A program made the position numbers and the translations under genes. DNA of 64,000 nt from Muribaculaceae bacterium. Lineage in GTDB: Bacteria; Bacteroidota; Bacteroidia; Bacteroidales; Muribaculaceae. This document shows positions 34,310 to 42,784 of the stretch, one piece after another. The stretch's first letter is position 1; each line of letters starts with the position of its first letter. The notes under the pieces are model-generated. The model did not search any database. It was not told the DNA's origin and saw nothing but the letters and a program-made list of their open reading frames with translations. The stretch is from the NCBI GenBank assembly GCA_017547845.1, contig JAFYNZ010000022.1, positions 35,187-99,186 of the forward strand. The letters are read 5' to 3'.

Positions 34310-37117
34310 TTACTTCTTAACTTCAACACCGTTCATGATGATTTGGATACGGTTGTTGTTGTTGTAAAGAGTCTTGATAAACTTGTTGAATTCGTCAAGA
34401 GTAAGGTTCTTGATAGCTGCTTCGTGGTTAGTAGCAGTATCCCAACCCATTACGTTTTGATAGATTGCATCTTGCCAGTATGAGTTAGTCTTAGAGTTGA
34501 TCTGATACTGGTTGAGAGCTGCATCTTTCACCTTGTTGAAGTCACCTTCGTTAGCACCATTAGCGAGGAGTTTGAGAAGTTCTTCATGAGCACGCTTGCA
34601 AAGTTTTTCCTTTGAATCTTCGCCTGTTACAAACATGTAGAGAACTGTCCACTCATTGTTGAATGGGTTAATCATTGCTTGAGTCGCTGGGCTATATGTA
34701 CCACCTTCTTCTTCACGAAGAGTGTTTGTAAAGATGATGTCAAGAACATCTGAAAGGAGGTTCAACTTCACAATATTTTCAATAGAATACTCTACATTGT
34801 TGTCATGGTAAACATTGAATACAGAAGTTGATGGTGTTTCCATTTCTTGGTTGAAGTCATTTACTACCTGACCCTTTGCTTGACCACCATTGTAGATGAG
34901 TTGATCTTTTTGCTTCTTATTTGCTGGAAGAGAAGCAATGTATTGTACTACGAGAGGACGGAGGACTTCGAGATCAACGTTACCAACGAATGTGAATGTG
35001 AAGTCTGCAGCGTTAGCAAGGTGCTTACGAGCAACCTTAAGCATATTTTCGTAGTTTGCAGCATCGAGATCAGCAACCTTCAATTGTGAGTAAGCAGGAT
35101 TATTATCATACCAAGTGCTGTAAACATTGTCCATAAAAATCTTGTTAGGATTCTTCTCCGCATTGATGAGAGATGGACGTGTAGACTGGATAAATGCATT
35201 GTATGTTTCAGCGTCTGGACGAATATCAGTGAAGTAAAGGTAGTTGAGTTGGAGAAGAGTTTCAAGGTCTTTCACGCTTGATTGACCATAGATATTATCA
35301 ACAGCCTTACCCATGCTGAATGTAGTGTGAACACGCTTGCCTGCCAAGTACTTAGAAAGTTTAACATTATTGAATGAACCAAACATACTTGATTCTACCG
35401 CTGTAGAGATCAATTTAAGTTCGCTTTCGTTTGCTTCTTTGTTAGCAAGAGCACCAAATTGGCCACCGATGCTGAATGCATTGAAGTTGATTTCATCAGC
35501 AGCATAGTCTGTAGTCTTAACGATAACCTTTGCACCGTTAGAGAGTTCCATTACTGTTGTGCCAAACTTATCTGTATATTCTTTTTTGATTTTACCTTTC
35601 TTAGGCATCTTAGCGATTAATGGGTCTGTGATAACTTCGTCTACGTATGCTTCGTATTCAGCATTCATAGCATTGTTAACAATTGCAATCATTTCTTCGC
35701 GTTGAGGAAGAGTCTTGCCTTCTGCCTTTGGTTGATAAACGAGGATTACTTGGTTAGTTGGAGTCAAGATTTGAGCAGCCATTTCGTTGAATGCTTGAAC
35801 AGGAATCATAGGAAGTACCTGTTGCATCATCATATATTCAGTTTCGATACCAGGTGCTGGCTCGTTGTCAATGTAGTGACGGATGATTTCTTGAGCGTGG
35901 TTTTCGCTATCAGTCTTTTCTCTTTCGTTGTAAGCACTTTCATAACGAGAAAGCATCTTATCCTTAGCACGTTGCAATTCTGAATCCATGAAACCGGTCT
36001 TGCATGCTCTTACTACTTCGTTCAATGCAGCTTCGAAAGCAACCTTAGCATCTTCTTTTGCAAGTACATTGAGGTTGAAAGAAGCCTTTGTCTTAGATAC
36101 CCAATAGTCACCGAAGCTTACTGCTGCACCAGCGAATGGACATTCTGGTTTTTGAGACATTTCAGCAAGACGATTGTTGATCATAGAAGCCAAAAGACTT
36201 TGGAGTACATAAGTGTTCATGTAAGCTTCAACAGTGTTGCGATATTCAAATGGAATCTTTTCGCTTTTGATATTTAATGTCACCATTGTGCGTTGAAGTT
36301 CAGGATCTTCGTATGCTACAAACTTAGGCTCAACATTATCGCTTACAGCTGGATATGTGCGTTCTGCAGCATTTTCAGGCATTTCAATCTTAGAGAAAAG
36401 GTCGATAACCTTCTTTTCCATTACGTCAACATCAAAATCACCAACGATTACGATACCTTGTTGGTCAGGACGATACCACTTTTCGTAGTAGTCACGAAGA
36501 GCTTGGTGAGGGAAGTTAAGAATTACATCCATTGTACCGATAGGCATACGAGTGTATTGGTATTCATCGTACAATTGTGGAAGGATAGCGTTGTACATAC
36601 GAGTATTTGCATCGTTGCGAGAACGCCATTCTTCATGGATCACACCACGTTCTGCTTCGATTTCTTCTGCTTCGAGAGAAAGAGCACAGCTCCAGTCGTG
36701 AAGAGCCAAAAGAACTGAGTCCATCAACGCTTCGTCTGAAGTAGGGATGCTGTTGATGTTGTAAACTGTTTCGTCAAAAGAAGTGTAAGCGTTGATGTCT
36801 GCACCAAAACGGATACCCTTTGACTGAAGATAGTTGAGCATGTTCTTACCAGGGAAGTTCTTAGAACCATTGAAAGCCATGTGCTCAAGGAAGTGAGCAA
36901 GACCGAGTTGGTTTTCTTCTTCGAGAGTAGAACCTACCTTTTGTGCAATGTAGAAGTTTGCACGGCCTTCCGGCTCAGCGTTCTTCATCAGATAGTAGCT
37001 CAAACCATTAGGAAGTACACCATGGCGTACTTGTGGATTTAATGGCAGAGGAGTCTGCGCTGACATTGTCAACACACACATTAGCAAAAATGCTAAACTG
37101 AAAATTTTCTTTACCAT
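34310..37117 (-). CDS. M16 family zinc protease (PqqL/insulinase type)
   Basis: A 935-residue secreted inverzincin. A signal peptide (about 1-20, ending MSAQ) precedes a first M16 module holding the zinc motif HXXEH at H75, E78 and H79 (AHFLEHMAFNG). The distal ligand region is EEIEAERGVIHEEW near residue 150. Two further M16-C-type modules and a catalytically silent second half complete the clamshell. The size matches full M16 proteases in which both halves are in one chain. It probably clips small peptides in the periplasm. A well-formed promoter lies upstream. Confidence 0.9.
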   Translation of the reverse strand: MVKKIFSLAFLLMCVLTMSAQTPLPLNPQVRHGVLPNGLSYYLMKNAEPEGRANFYIAQKVGSTLEEENQLGLAHFLEHMAFNGSKNFPGKNMLNYLQSKGIRFGADINAYTSFDETVYNINSIPTSDEALMDSVLLALHDWSCALSLEAEEIEAERGVIHEEWRSRNDANTRMYNAILPQLYDEYQYTRMPIGTMDVILNFPHQALRDYYEKWYRPDQQGIVIVGDFDVDVMEKKVIDLFSKIEMPENAAERTYPAVSDNVEPKFVAYEDPELQRTMVTLNIKSEKIPFEYRNTVEAYMNTYVLQSLLASMINNRLAEMSQKPECPFAGAAVSFGDYWVSKTKASFNLNVLAKEDAKVAFEAALNEVVRACKTGFMDSELQRAKDKMLSRYESAYNEREKTDSENHAQEIIRHYIDNEPAPGIETEYMMMQQVLPMIPVQAFNEMAAQILTPTNQVILVYQPKAEGKTLPQREEMIAIVNNAMNAEYEAYVDEVITDPLIAKMPKKGKIKKEYTDKFGTTVMELSNGAKVIVKTTDYAADEINFNAFSIGGQFGALANKEANESELKLISTAVESSMFGSFNNVKLSKYLAGKRVHTTFSMGKAVDNIYGQSSVKDLETLLQLNYLYFTDIRPDAETYNAFIQSTRPSLINAEKNPNKIFMDNVYSTWYDNNPAYSQLKVADLDAANYENMLKVARKHLANAADFTFTFVGNVDLEVLRPLVVQYIASLPANKKQKDQLIYNGGQAKGQVVNDFNQEMETPSTSVFNVYHDNNVEYSIENIVKLNLLSDVLDIIFTNTLREEEGGTYSPATQAMINPFNNEWTVLYMFVTGEDSKEKLCKRAHEELLKLLANGANEGDFNKVKDAALNQYQINSKTNSYWQDAIYQNVMGWDTATNHEAAIKNLTLDEFNKFIKTLYNNNNRIQIIMNGVEVKK

Positions 37118-37163
37118 GATTATATAAGTTAGTTAAAATAAATTATTTCTAAATTAACAGATG

Positions 37164-37195
37164 CAAAGGTAGCACTAATTTTTCTAATTCGCAAA
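37164..37195 (-). promoter_or_regulatory. Promoter of the M16 protease gene
   Basis: On the minus strand, TTTG (37195-37192), 20 bases, then TACCTTTG (37171-37164), about 47 bases before the start codon. No terminator hairpin is visible behind the regulator gene that ends at 37293. Confidence 0.7.
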
Positions 37196-37292
37196 GAATA
37201 TATCGAAATTTAATATATTCTTAACGAAAAAGGTGGTCGTCACTACTCTTGCACCATATATTTAAACAATTATTAACTAAAAAAGTTCTTAA

Positions 37293-37835
37293 CTACTTTA
37301 TTATACCATTCATCAATGCATATACCGACAATCCGGAAACACTTCTGATGCCGAGTTTGGCAGAGATGTTTTTACGGTGAGTCAATACGGTGTTGACTGA
37401 AATATTTAATGTATCTGCCACCTCTTTTATGATTTTTCCTGATGCTATTTCCTTGAGAACATCTCTTTCGCGAGCCGATAGTTCGCTATTGCTTATTGCT
37501 CCACACTCAGCAGAATTGAGTAGCACGGATATTGCTTCTTCAATCTCGCTTAATCTGGAATTGATAGCTACTACCGAGACCGACATGTCCATACCAACAG
37601 ATGAAACTTTATCTGCTAAAATCAAGGTCTTCGTACGCTTTGTGAGAAAAAGGTCGAACCTTGAGACAAATTCGGAGGGTGTGATAATAAAAGCATCGAT
37701 AGAATCAATGTCGCATTGCTCATCAAGAGTGTCCAAAATGACGTAATCATTCTCTCTTCTGATGAGTTCCGTAATGGAATAGAGCTGTAAAGCATCAAAT
37801 CCAATTACTGCGATAGTTCTTACTGATGCTGCCAT
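37293..37835 (-). CDS. LuxR/NarL-type regulator with atypical receiver
   Basis: A 180-residue DNA-binding protein. The C-terminal 65 residues form a LuxR-type helix-turn-helix (LSARERDVLKEIASG, then VADTLNISVNTVLTHRKNI). The N-terminal 115 residues look like a shortened receiver domain, but the acidic pair is missing (GFDALQ in its place) and the position of the phosphoacceptor aspartate reads AFIITPSEF. Classical phosphorylation therefore looks impossible. It is the last gene of a five-gene operon, 9 bases after the RIC-like gene, and the two may work as one signalling unit. Confidence 0.8.
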   Translation of the reverse strand: MAASVRTIAVIGFDALQLYSITELIRRENDYVILDTLDEQCDIDSIDAFIITPSEFVSRFDLFLTKRTKTLILADKVSSVGMDMSVSVVAINSRLSEIEEAISVLLNSAECGAISNSELSARERDVLKEIASGKIIKEVADTLNISVNTVLTHRKNISAKLGIRSVSGLSVYALMNGIIK

Positions 37836-37844
37836 AGCGGTGTA

Positions 37845-38525
37845 CTACTCAGTTAATGCACGCTCAAACGGGAGAAGTATTCTCTCACGAATGCGATTAT
37901 TTTGCTTCAAGTCTTTTTCCAACGCAATAATCGATGACACGACTGCTTGACATAGGTTGACATCATATTTGCCCTTGAGGTGAATGATGAAGAAGCTCTT
38001 CAGGTCGTTCAACTTATCTTCTATCGGGTGAGCAGACTCGGGGATATTATCGAGTTCGATATCCTCATCAAGCGTAGTATTGCCGAGTTGCAACAACTGA
38101 GGGAACCACTCCTGTCTATCAAAATTGATGCGAAACAAAAGTTCATTCTTCATTTCGTCGAAAAATCTCTTGAGAAGATGAAGATTGCCATCATCGGCAT
38201 TGCTTTTCATAATCAATAGATTGAAGTGTCGCTCTATGTTGGGGAGTTGGAACTGCTCGTAGTAAGAGTTTGTCTTCTCAAGATAGTTGACAATCTTAGT
38301 GATGCTATATGTCTTAAGCAGTCGTTCCGGGAAATATTTCTCATTGAGGAACGTGTTGATAATTACAATCAAGAAATTTTCATCAAGATTGTGGCTACGA
38401 CATATCTCGGCGACAGTGTAATCACCTACCCCAAGATTGATTCCAAATCGATTGATTACCGAAATGACTGACGAATCGTAGAATATGATGTCGCAGAGCT
38501 TACTATTTATGTTGAATAGTGTCAT
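37845..38525 (-). CDS. RIC/ScdA-like protein without iron ligands
   Basis: A 226-residue protein whose layout matches the di-iron repair proteins RIC/ScdA/YtfE: an N-terminal DUF542-like segment (about 8-58) and a four-helix hemerythrin-like domain. The usual cysteine block of the first part (FCCGG) is replaced by LGVGD. The C-terminal ligand motif, normally DLxxHIHLENNILFP, reads DLKQNNRIRERILLP, so the histidine and glutamate ligands are N and R. The HH pair expected at the domain start is also absent. It probably does not bind a di-iron centre and may act as a scaffold or sensor for the adjacent LuxR-type regulator. The family assignment rests on my own alignment. Confidence 0.6.
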   Translation of the reverse strand: MTLFNINSKLCDIIFYDSSVISVINRFGINLGVGDYTVAEICRSHNLDENFLIVIINTFLNEKYFPERLLKTYSITKIVNYLEKTNSYYEQFQLPNIERHFNLLIMKSNADDGNLHLLKRFFDEMKNELLFRINFDRQEWFPQLLQLGNTTLDEDIELDNIPESAHPIEDKLNDLKSFFIIHLKGKYDVNLCQAVVSSIIALEKDLKQNNRIRERILLPFERALTE

Positions 38526-38528
38526 AGA

Positions 38529-39071
38529 TTATCGGATTACGTTGCTTGGTGTTACGACTATTTCCATCGGTACGTCATGAGGCTCAACCGGCAAAGATTC
38601 CATCAATTGAAAGTCATATCCGACGCCGATAGTCTTCGCTTTACATGCCTTTTTTAGTAGACGGTCATAGAAACCTTTGCCTCTTCCTAATCTGTTTTTG
38701 GATTTGTCGAAAGCGACAGCAGGTACGATTACCAACTCTATCTTGGAGTCATCTACAAGATCCTGACCTGTAGGCTCGATTATATCAAAAGCACCACTAT
38801 CCAAGCTGTCTTCTGAATACGGAAGTATATCGAGTTCTTCGCCGTTAACTCGTGGTAAATAGAGATGCTTAGATGTCGACCATTTATTCAAATATCGCAA
38901 TGTAGGCAATTCATCTGGCAGTGAATGATAGAACAAAATGTGGTCGGCTTGTTTAAACTCTTGCAATCCTTCCAATTGAGTAAAAACTTGGTCGGCAAAC
39001 ATCTCTTTCTGCTCATTATCAAGCGATAAGCGCAATCGTTTTATCTCCTTTCTGATTTCCTTCTTATCCAT
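38529..39071 (-). CDS. 5-formyltetrahydrofolate cyclo-ligase
   Basis: A 180-residue enzyme (also known as MTHFS or YgfA/Fau) returning 5-formyl-THF to the active one-carbon pool as methenyl-THF, using ATP. The family signature GRGKGFYDRLL lies near residue 128-138, with an N-terminal basic helix KKEIRKEIKRLRLSL. It is inside a tight operon: 4 bases after the S41 protease gene and 3 bases before the RIC-like gene. Normal length, no oddities. Confidence 0.92.
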   Translation of the reverse strand: MDKKEIRKEIKRLRLSLDNEQKEMFADQVFTQLEGLQEFKQADHILFYHSLPDELPTLRYLNKWSTSKHLYLPRVNGEELDILPYSEDSLDSGAFDIIEPTGQDLVDDSKIELVIVPAVAFDKSKNRLGRGKGFYDRLLKKACKAKTIGVGYDFQLMESLPVEPHDVPMEIVVTPSNVIR

Positions 39072-39075
39072 TGCG

Positions 39076-40701
39076 TTACTTTATAGGATTTATTAATTTG
39101 CTGTATTCCTCGGAGTCGATAGCTTCCAATGCACGATTTATGGTCTTATCGTCACCGAAATAGATACGATAGAACTCATTGTAGCCTAATGCATCGCGAA
39201 CAACCATGGCTTTAATCTGACGCAATAAAATGTCTTGGGACTGGCGAATGTAGTACCAACGAGCCGGTACGCCGTTTTGTGCGGCAAAGCTCACAAAATT
39301 GCTCAACAAAGTATTATCACGAGGAATTATCTTAAGCAGTTGCTCTGCAGTCTCAACACCGTCAAGCATCTCACGATAATGGTCGGTGACATCAAAAGCA
39401 AATTTCTGAATCAATCCGGCATTGACAACGCTGACAAAATAAGATGTTACACTTGTGGTGTCTTCAGGCACAAAAATATCGGGCATTATACCACCTCCAC
39501 CATAAACTTCTCTACCACCTATGGTGTGGAATATTTTTGACTTATCGAGCTTAATACTATCTATATTGTAGAACTCACCATGGGCGTAGCGATCGACTAT
39601 ATCTTGCTGATATTTACCGTTTTTACCACGCTTATACTCCTTCTGAATAGAGCGACCTGATGGTGTGTAGTAGCGTGCAACAGTCAGGCGAACGGCTGAA
39701 CTATCAGAAAGGACGGTCTGGTTTTGTACAAGACCTTTACCAAACGATCGTCTTCCTACAACCAATCCCCTATCGTTGTCTTGAATTGCACCCGCAAAGA
39801 TTTCCGATGCAGAGGCAGAAAATTCGTTGGTCAATACCACTATTTCGTTATTTTGGAAGAATCCATTACCGTCGCTTACTGCAACTGTTTCATTATTAAG
39901 ACTTCTGCCCTTGGTGTAGACAATCATTCTATCGGCAGGCAAAAACTCGTTGGCCATCAAAATGGCTTGATCCATAAATCCTCCTGCATTGTCACGAAGG
40001 TCGACCACAAATTTAGATGCCCCATGACTTTGCAGTTCTATTAATGCTTCGACGAATTCTTGATAGGTGTTGCGAGCAAATTTGCCAACTTTCACATAAC
40101 CGACATTATCTGATAGCATATAGTGAGCATCAATTGAGTTGACCGGAATATCACCTCTGATAACGTCGTAGGTGAGAATCTTCTTCGAATTGCTTCTCTT
40201 GATGCCAAGCTTTACTTTAGAATCTTTTTTACCCCTTAAATTTTTAAATACATCTTCATTTGTCACATCGGGACCGACAAGTTCTTCGTCGTTGACCGAC
40301 ACAATTCGGTCACCGGCAAGAATGCCTACCTTTTCAGCAGGACCTCCGGTGATAACTTCCACGACTGTGATTGTATCGTTTATGATTTGGAATGACACAC
40401 CCACCCCACTGAATGAACCTTCAAGATCATCATTTACGGCGGTAAAATCACTTCTTTTGATGTAAGATGAGTGAGGATCCAACGAGAGCATCAGGTCGGG
40501 CAATGTCATTTCGACAATTTCGTCCATGTCTACAGTGTCCACATAATCATTCTGAATCAATGCTAAGATAGTGGACAATTTATCATAGACCGGACTTAGT
40601 CGACCATTGTTGCTTATATTTGTACCCAAGTATATGCCGATGCACAATGAGACAGCAATCACCAATGGCATCAATATTATACTATAGTTTTTTCTTTTCA
40701 T
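39076..40701 (-). CDS. S41 family carboxy-terminal processing protease
   Basis: A 541-residue CtpA-like protease with an N-terminal signal anchor (about 8-26), so it acts in the periplasm. A PDZ domain (about 85-165, SGVGVSFQIINDTITVVEV) selects C-termini. The protease core follows with the catalytic serine in NEFSASASEIFAGA and the catalytic lysine in RRSFGKGLVQ. A C-terminal extension of about 150 residues follows the core. It is 7 bases behind the dCMP deaminase gene in a shared operon. Confidence 0.92.
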   Translation of the reverse strand: MKRKNYSIILMPLVIAVSLCIGIYLGTNISNNGRLSPVYDKLSTILALIQNDYVDTVDMDEIVEMTLPDLMLSLDPHSSYIKRSDFTAVNDDLEGSFSGVGVSFQIINDTITVVEVITGGPAEKVGILAGDRIVSVNDEELVGPDVTNEDVFKNLRGKKDSKVKLGIKRSNSKKILTYDVIRGDIPVNSIDAHYMLSDNVGYVKVGKFARNTYQEFVEALIELQSHGASKFVVDLRDNAGGFMDQAILMANEFLPADRMIVYTKGRSLNNETVAVSDGNGFFQNNEIVVLTNEFSASASEIFAGAIQDNDRGLVVGRRSFGKGLVQNQTVLSDSSAVRLTVARYYTPSGRSIQKEYKRGKNGKYQQDIVDRYAHGEFYNIDSIKLDKSKIFHTIGGREVYGGGGIMPDIFVPEDTTSVTSYFVSVVNAGLIQKFAFDVTDHYREMLDGVETAEQLLKIIPRDNTLLSNFVSFAAQNGVPARWYYIRQSQDILLRQIKAMVVRDALGYNEFYRIYFGDDKTINRALEAIDSEEYSKLINPIK

Positions 40702-40708
40702 TTTTTAG

Positions 40709-41131
40709 TTATTTGTTAATTTCCATGTGAACACATTCCACGCCGGCCTTTTTCAAAAGGTCGATTCCATCATGTATTCGATACAATTCAGAGAAGACAA
40801 CGCGTTTGATACCTGCTTGAATGATGAGTTTTGCACATTCCATGCATGGACTTGCAGTGACATACAATGTGCTGCCTTCACTTGAATTATTGCTACGAGC
40901 TACTTTTGTAATAGCATTGGCTTCTGCATGTAGAACGTATGGAAGTGTGACATCGTTCTCATCTTCGCAGATATTTGTAAATCCTGATGGTGTGCCATTG
41001 AAACCGTCAGAGATAATCATTTTGTCTTTGACCAATAATGCACCGACTTGTCTACGAGTGCAATAAGAATTTTCTGACCAAGTGTAGGCCATGCGCAGAT
41101 AACGCGAATCAAGTAGCTCTTGCTTTTCCAT
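40709..41131 (-). CDS. dCMP deaminase family protein
   Basis: A 140-residue zinc deaminase of the cytidine/deoxycytidylate type. The active-site HAE motif is H68-A-E70, and the zinc cysteines are C96 and C99 in SPCMEC. It would convert dCMP to dUMP for thymidylate synthesis; it is also similar to ComEB-type proteins. It heads the operon that continues into the S41 protease, 65 bases after trxB and beyond a hairpin. Confidence 0.9.
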   Translation of the reverse strand: MEKQELLDSRYLRMAYTWSENSYCTRRQVGALLVKDKMIISDGFNGTPSGFTNICEDENDVTLPYVLHAEANAITKVARSNNSSEGSTLYVTASPCMECAKLIIQAGIKRVVFSELYRIHDGIDLLKKAGVECVHMEINK

Positions 41132-41150
41132 TTGAGTGAATTAAGATAAG

Positions 41151-41184
41151 TATTGCCTCCCTCCCTGGAAAGAGAGAGGCAATA
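41151..41184 (-). terminator. Hairpin after trxB
   Basis: TATTGCCTC (41151-41159) pairs perfectly with GAGGCAATA (41176-41184). It lies between trxB and the dCMP deaminase gene and probably ends or attenuates the ftsK-lolA-trxB transcript. I see no separate promoter consensus for the deaminase operon, so read-through is likely. Confidence 0.65.
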
Positions 41185-41196
41185 TAGAGAATAATA

Positions 41197-42135
41197 TTAG
41201 TGTTCCAACAAGAAACGTTCAACATCGATAGCAGCCTTAGCACCCATGCCTGCAGCTGTAATACCCTGGCGATAGCGTGGGTCAGCAACATCACCGGCAG
41301 CGAACACACCTTCAACGTTAGTCAAAGAAGTGTTGCCTTCAACCTTGATGTAGCCTGCTTCGTCAAGTTCAATCCATTCTTTGAAGATATCAGTGTTAGG
41401 CTTATGACCGATAGCGAGGAAGAAGCCGTCGATGTCGATATCGAAGAATTCTTCATTTTCAGTGCCTTTGTGACGCACCAAGTGTGCACCTTCTACGCCG
41501 TCTTCACCGAAGAGACCTACAGTGTTTGTATTGAAGAGAACTTCGATGTTTTCGTTATCGAATACTCTCTGTTGCATGATCTTAGATGCACGCAAGTAGT
41601 CCTTACGAACTATCAAGTATACTTTCTTAGCGAGGTTGCTGAGGTAGATAGCTTCTTCACAAGCAGTGTCACCACCACCAACTACAGCTACGACTTTCTT
41701 ACGATAGAAGAAGCCATCGCAAGTAGCACAAGCACTTACACCCATACCGCGATACTTCACTTCGTCTTCAAGACCGAGATACTTAGCAGAAGCACCTGTA
41801 GCGATAATTACTGCATCTGCCAACATCTGCTTACCATCTTCAGCTTCACACAAGAATGGACGCTTGCTGAAATCAACCTTTGTGATGATCTGAGGACGGA
41901 TATCAGCACCAAATCTCAACGCTTGAGTGCGGATTTGATCCATCATTTCCGGACCGGTGATACCTTCAGGATAACCCGGGAAGTTTTCGATTTCAGTTGT
42001 AATAGTCAACTGTCCACCAGGCTGAGGACCTTCAAAAACCACTGGGTTAAGATTTGCTCTTGAAGCATAGATAGCGGCTGTGTAGCCTGCAGGGCCTGAG
42101 CCGATAATCAAACAACGAATTTTTTCCATTTCCAT
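41197..42135 (-). CDS. trxB: Thioredoxin-disulfide reductase
   Basis: FAD- and NADPH-dependent reductase of thioredoxin, 312 residues, cytoplasmic. The FAD-binding motif GSGPAG is at 12-17, the redox-active cysteines are C136 and C139 (ACATCDG), and the NADPH-binding motif GGGDTACEEA follows near 160. The C-terminal FAD contact region reads GVFAAGDVADPRYRQ. Normal length. It sits behind lolA and ftsK on one strand, 18 bases after lolA. Confidence 0.95.
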   Translation of the reverse strand: MEMEKIRCLIIGSGPAGYTAAIYASRANLNPVVFEGPQPGGQLTITTEIENFPGYPEGITGPEMMDQIRTQALRFGADIRPQIITKVDFSKRPFLCEAEDGKQMLADAVIIATGASAKYLGLEDEVKYRGMGVSACATCDGFFYRKKVVAVVGGGDTACEEAIYLSNLAKKVYLIVRKDYLRASKIMQQRVFDNENIEVLFNTNTVGLFGEDGVEGAHLVRHKGTENEEFFDIDIDGFFLAIGHKPNTDIFKEWIELDEAGYIKVEGNTSLTNVEGVFAAGDVADPRYRQGITAAGMGAKAAIDVERFLLEH

Positions 42136-42153
42136 ATAATTATATTAAAGTGT

Positions 42154-42771
42154 TTACCTTAGATCTATTTTACTTGCTGATGGGTATTTTGCAGAAGGAA
42201 AGACAAAGTCGGTGATGCCAAACTTTTGTCCCTTCTTATAGTTGCTAATTACTATCGTAGTAGTAGCATTTCCGTCAGAAACTATGTCGAGTCTGACAGG
42301 AGTATAGTTTGATGAGTTTAGATATAGGTATATCTGACTGATAGCATTCTTAGACGATTTAGCTTTTAGTAGCACGCAATGTGTACCTTTGATTTTGCTC
42401 TTAACGAGTGAAGAGGTATAAACCGACTTATAGTTTGACACAAGAGCGTATGGATTGACTTGCTGAATTTCAGATGCAGTCGGATTGGATATTGTCACTT
42501 CGTTGGAATCCGCATTATAGTTCCATAAAGTCTTCCCATCATACCATGTAGAGAGCATTGGATGTTGAATGGCAAACTTATTGCCCTGTACCTTGATGCT
42601 ACCCGATTGCTTTGCGATATTTCTGCCGATGAGTGTATAGGTAGCCGAGACACCACCTGCTGACTTAAATCCGTTAGCAGCCTTGTCCATTATCTGTGTC
42701 GCATTCATAGCATTGACAGCCATGAATGTTAACGAGAATACAAGTGCAAATATTAAGCGAATTGTTTTCAT
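42154..42771 (-). CDS. lolA: Outer-membrane lipoprotein carrier LolA-like
   Basis: A 205-residue periplasmic protein with a signal peptide (about 1-21, ending VNA). The mature part follows the LolA/LolB open beta-barrel pattern, with the short motif LSTWYDGKTLWNYN where the family typically has the exposed strand contacting acyl chains. It would ferry lipoproteins from the inner membrane LolCDE exporter to the outer membrane. It sits 13 bases behind ftsK, an arrangement common in Bacteroidetes and some proteobacteria. Confidence 0.85.
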   Translation of the reverse strand: MKTIRLIFALVFSLTFMAVNAMNATQIMDKAANGFKSAGGVSATYTLIGRNIAKQSGSIKVQGNKFAIQHPMLSTWYDGKTLWNYNADSNEVTISNPTASEIQQVNPYALVSNYKSVYTSSLVKSKIKGTHCVLLKAKSSKNAISQIYLYLNSSNYTPVRLDIVSDGNATTTIVISNYKKGQKFGITDFVFPSAKYPSASKIDLR

Positions 42772-42784
42772 AATTAATTGCGTT

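Noticed and set aside
41200-42063. A 287-codon plus-strand frame opposite trxB
   Set aside because: It is antisense to a fully conserved trxB gene; composition and lack of motifs point to a shadow frame.
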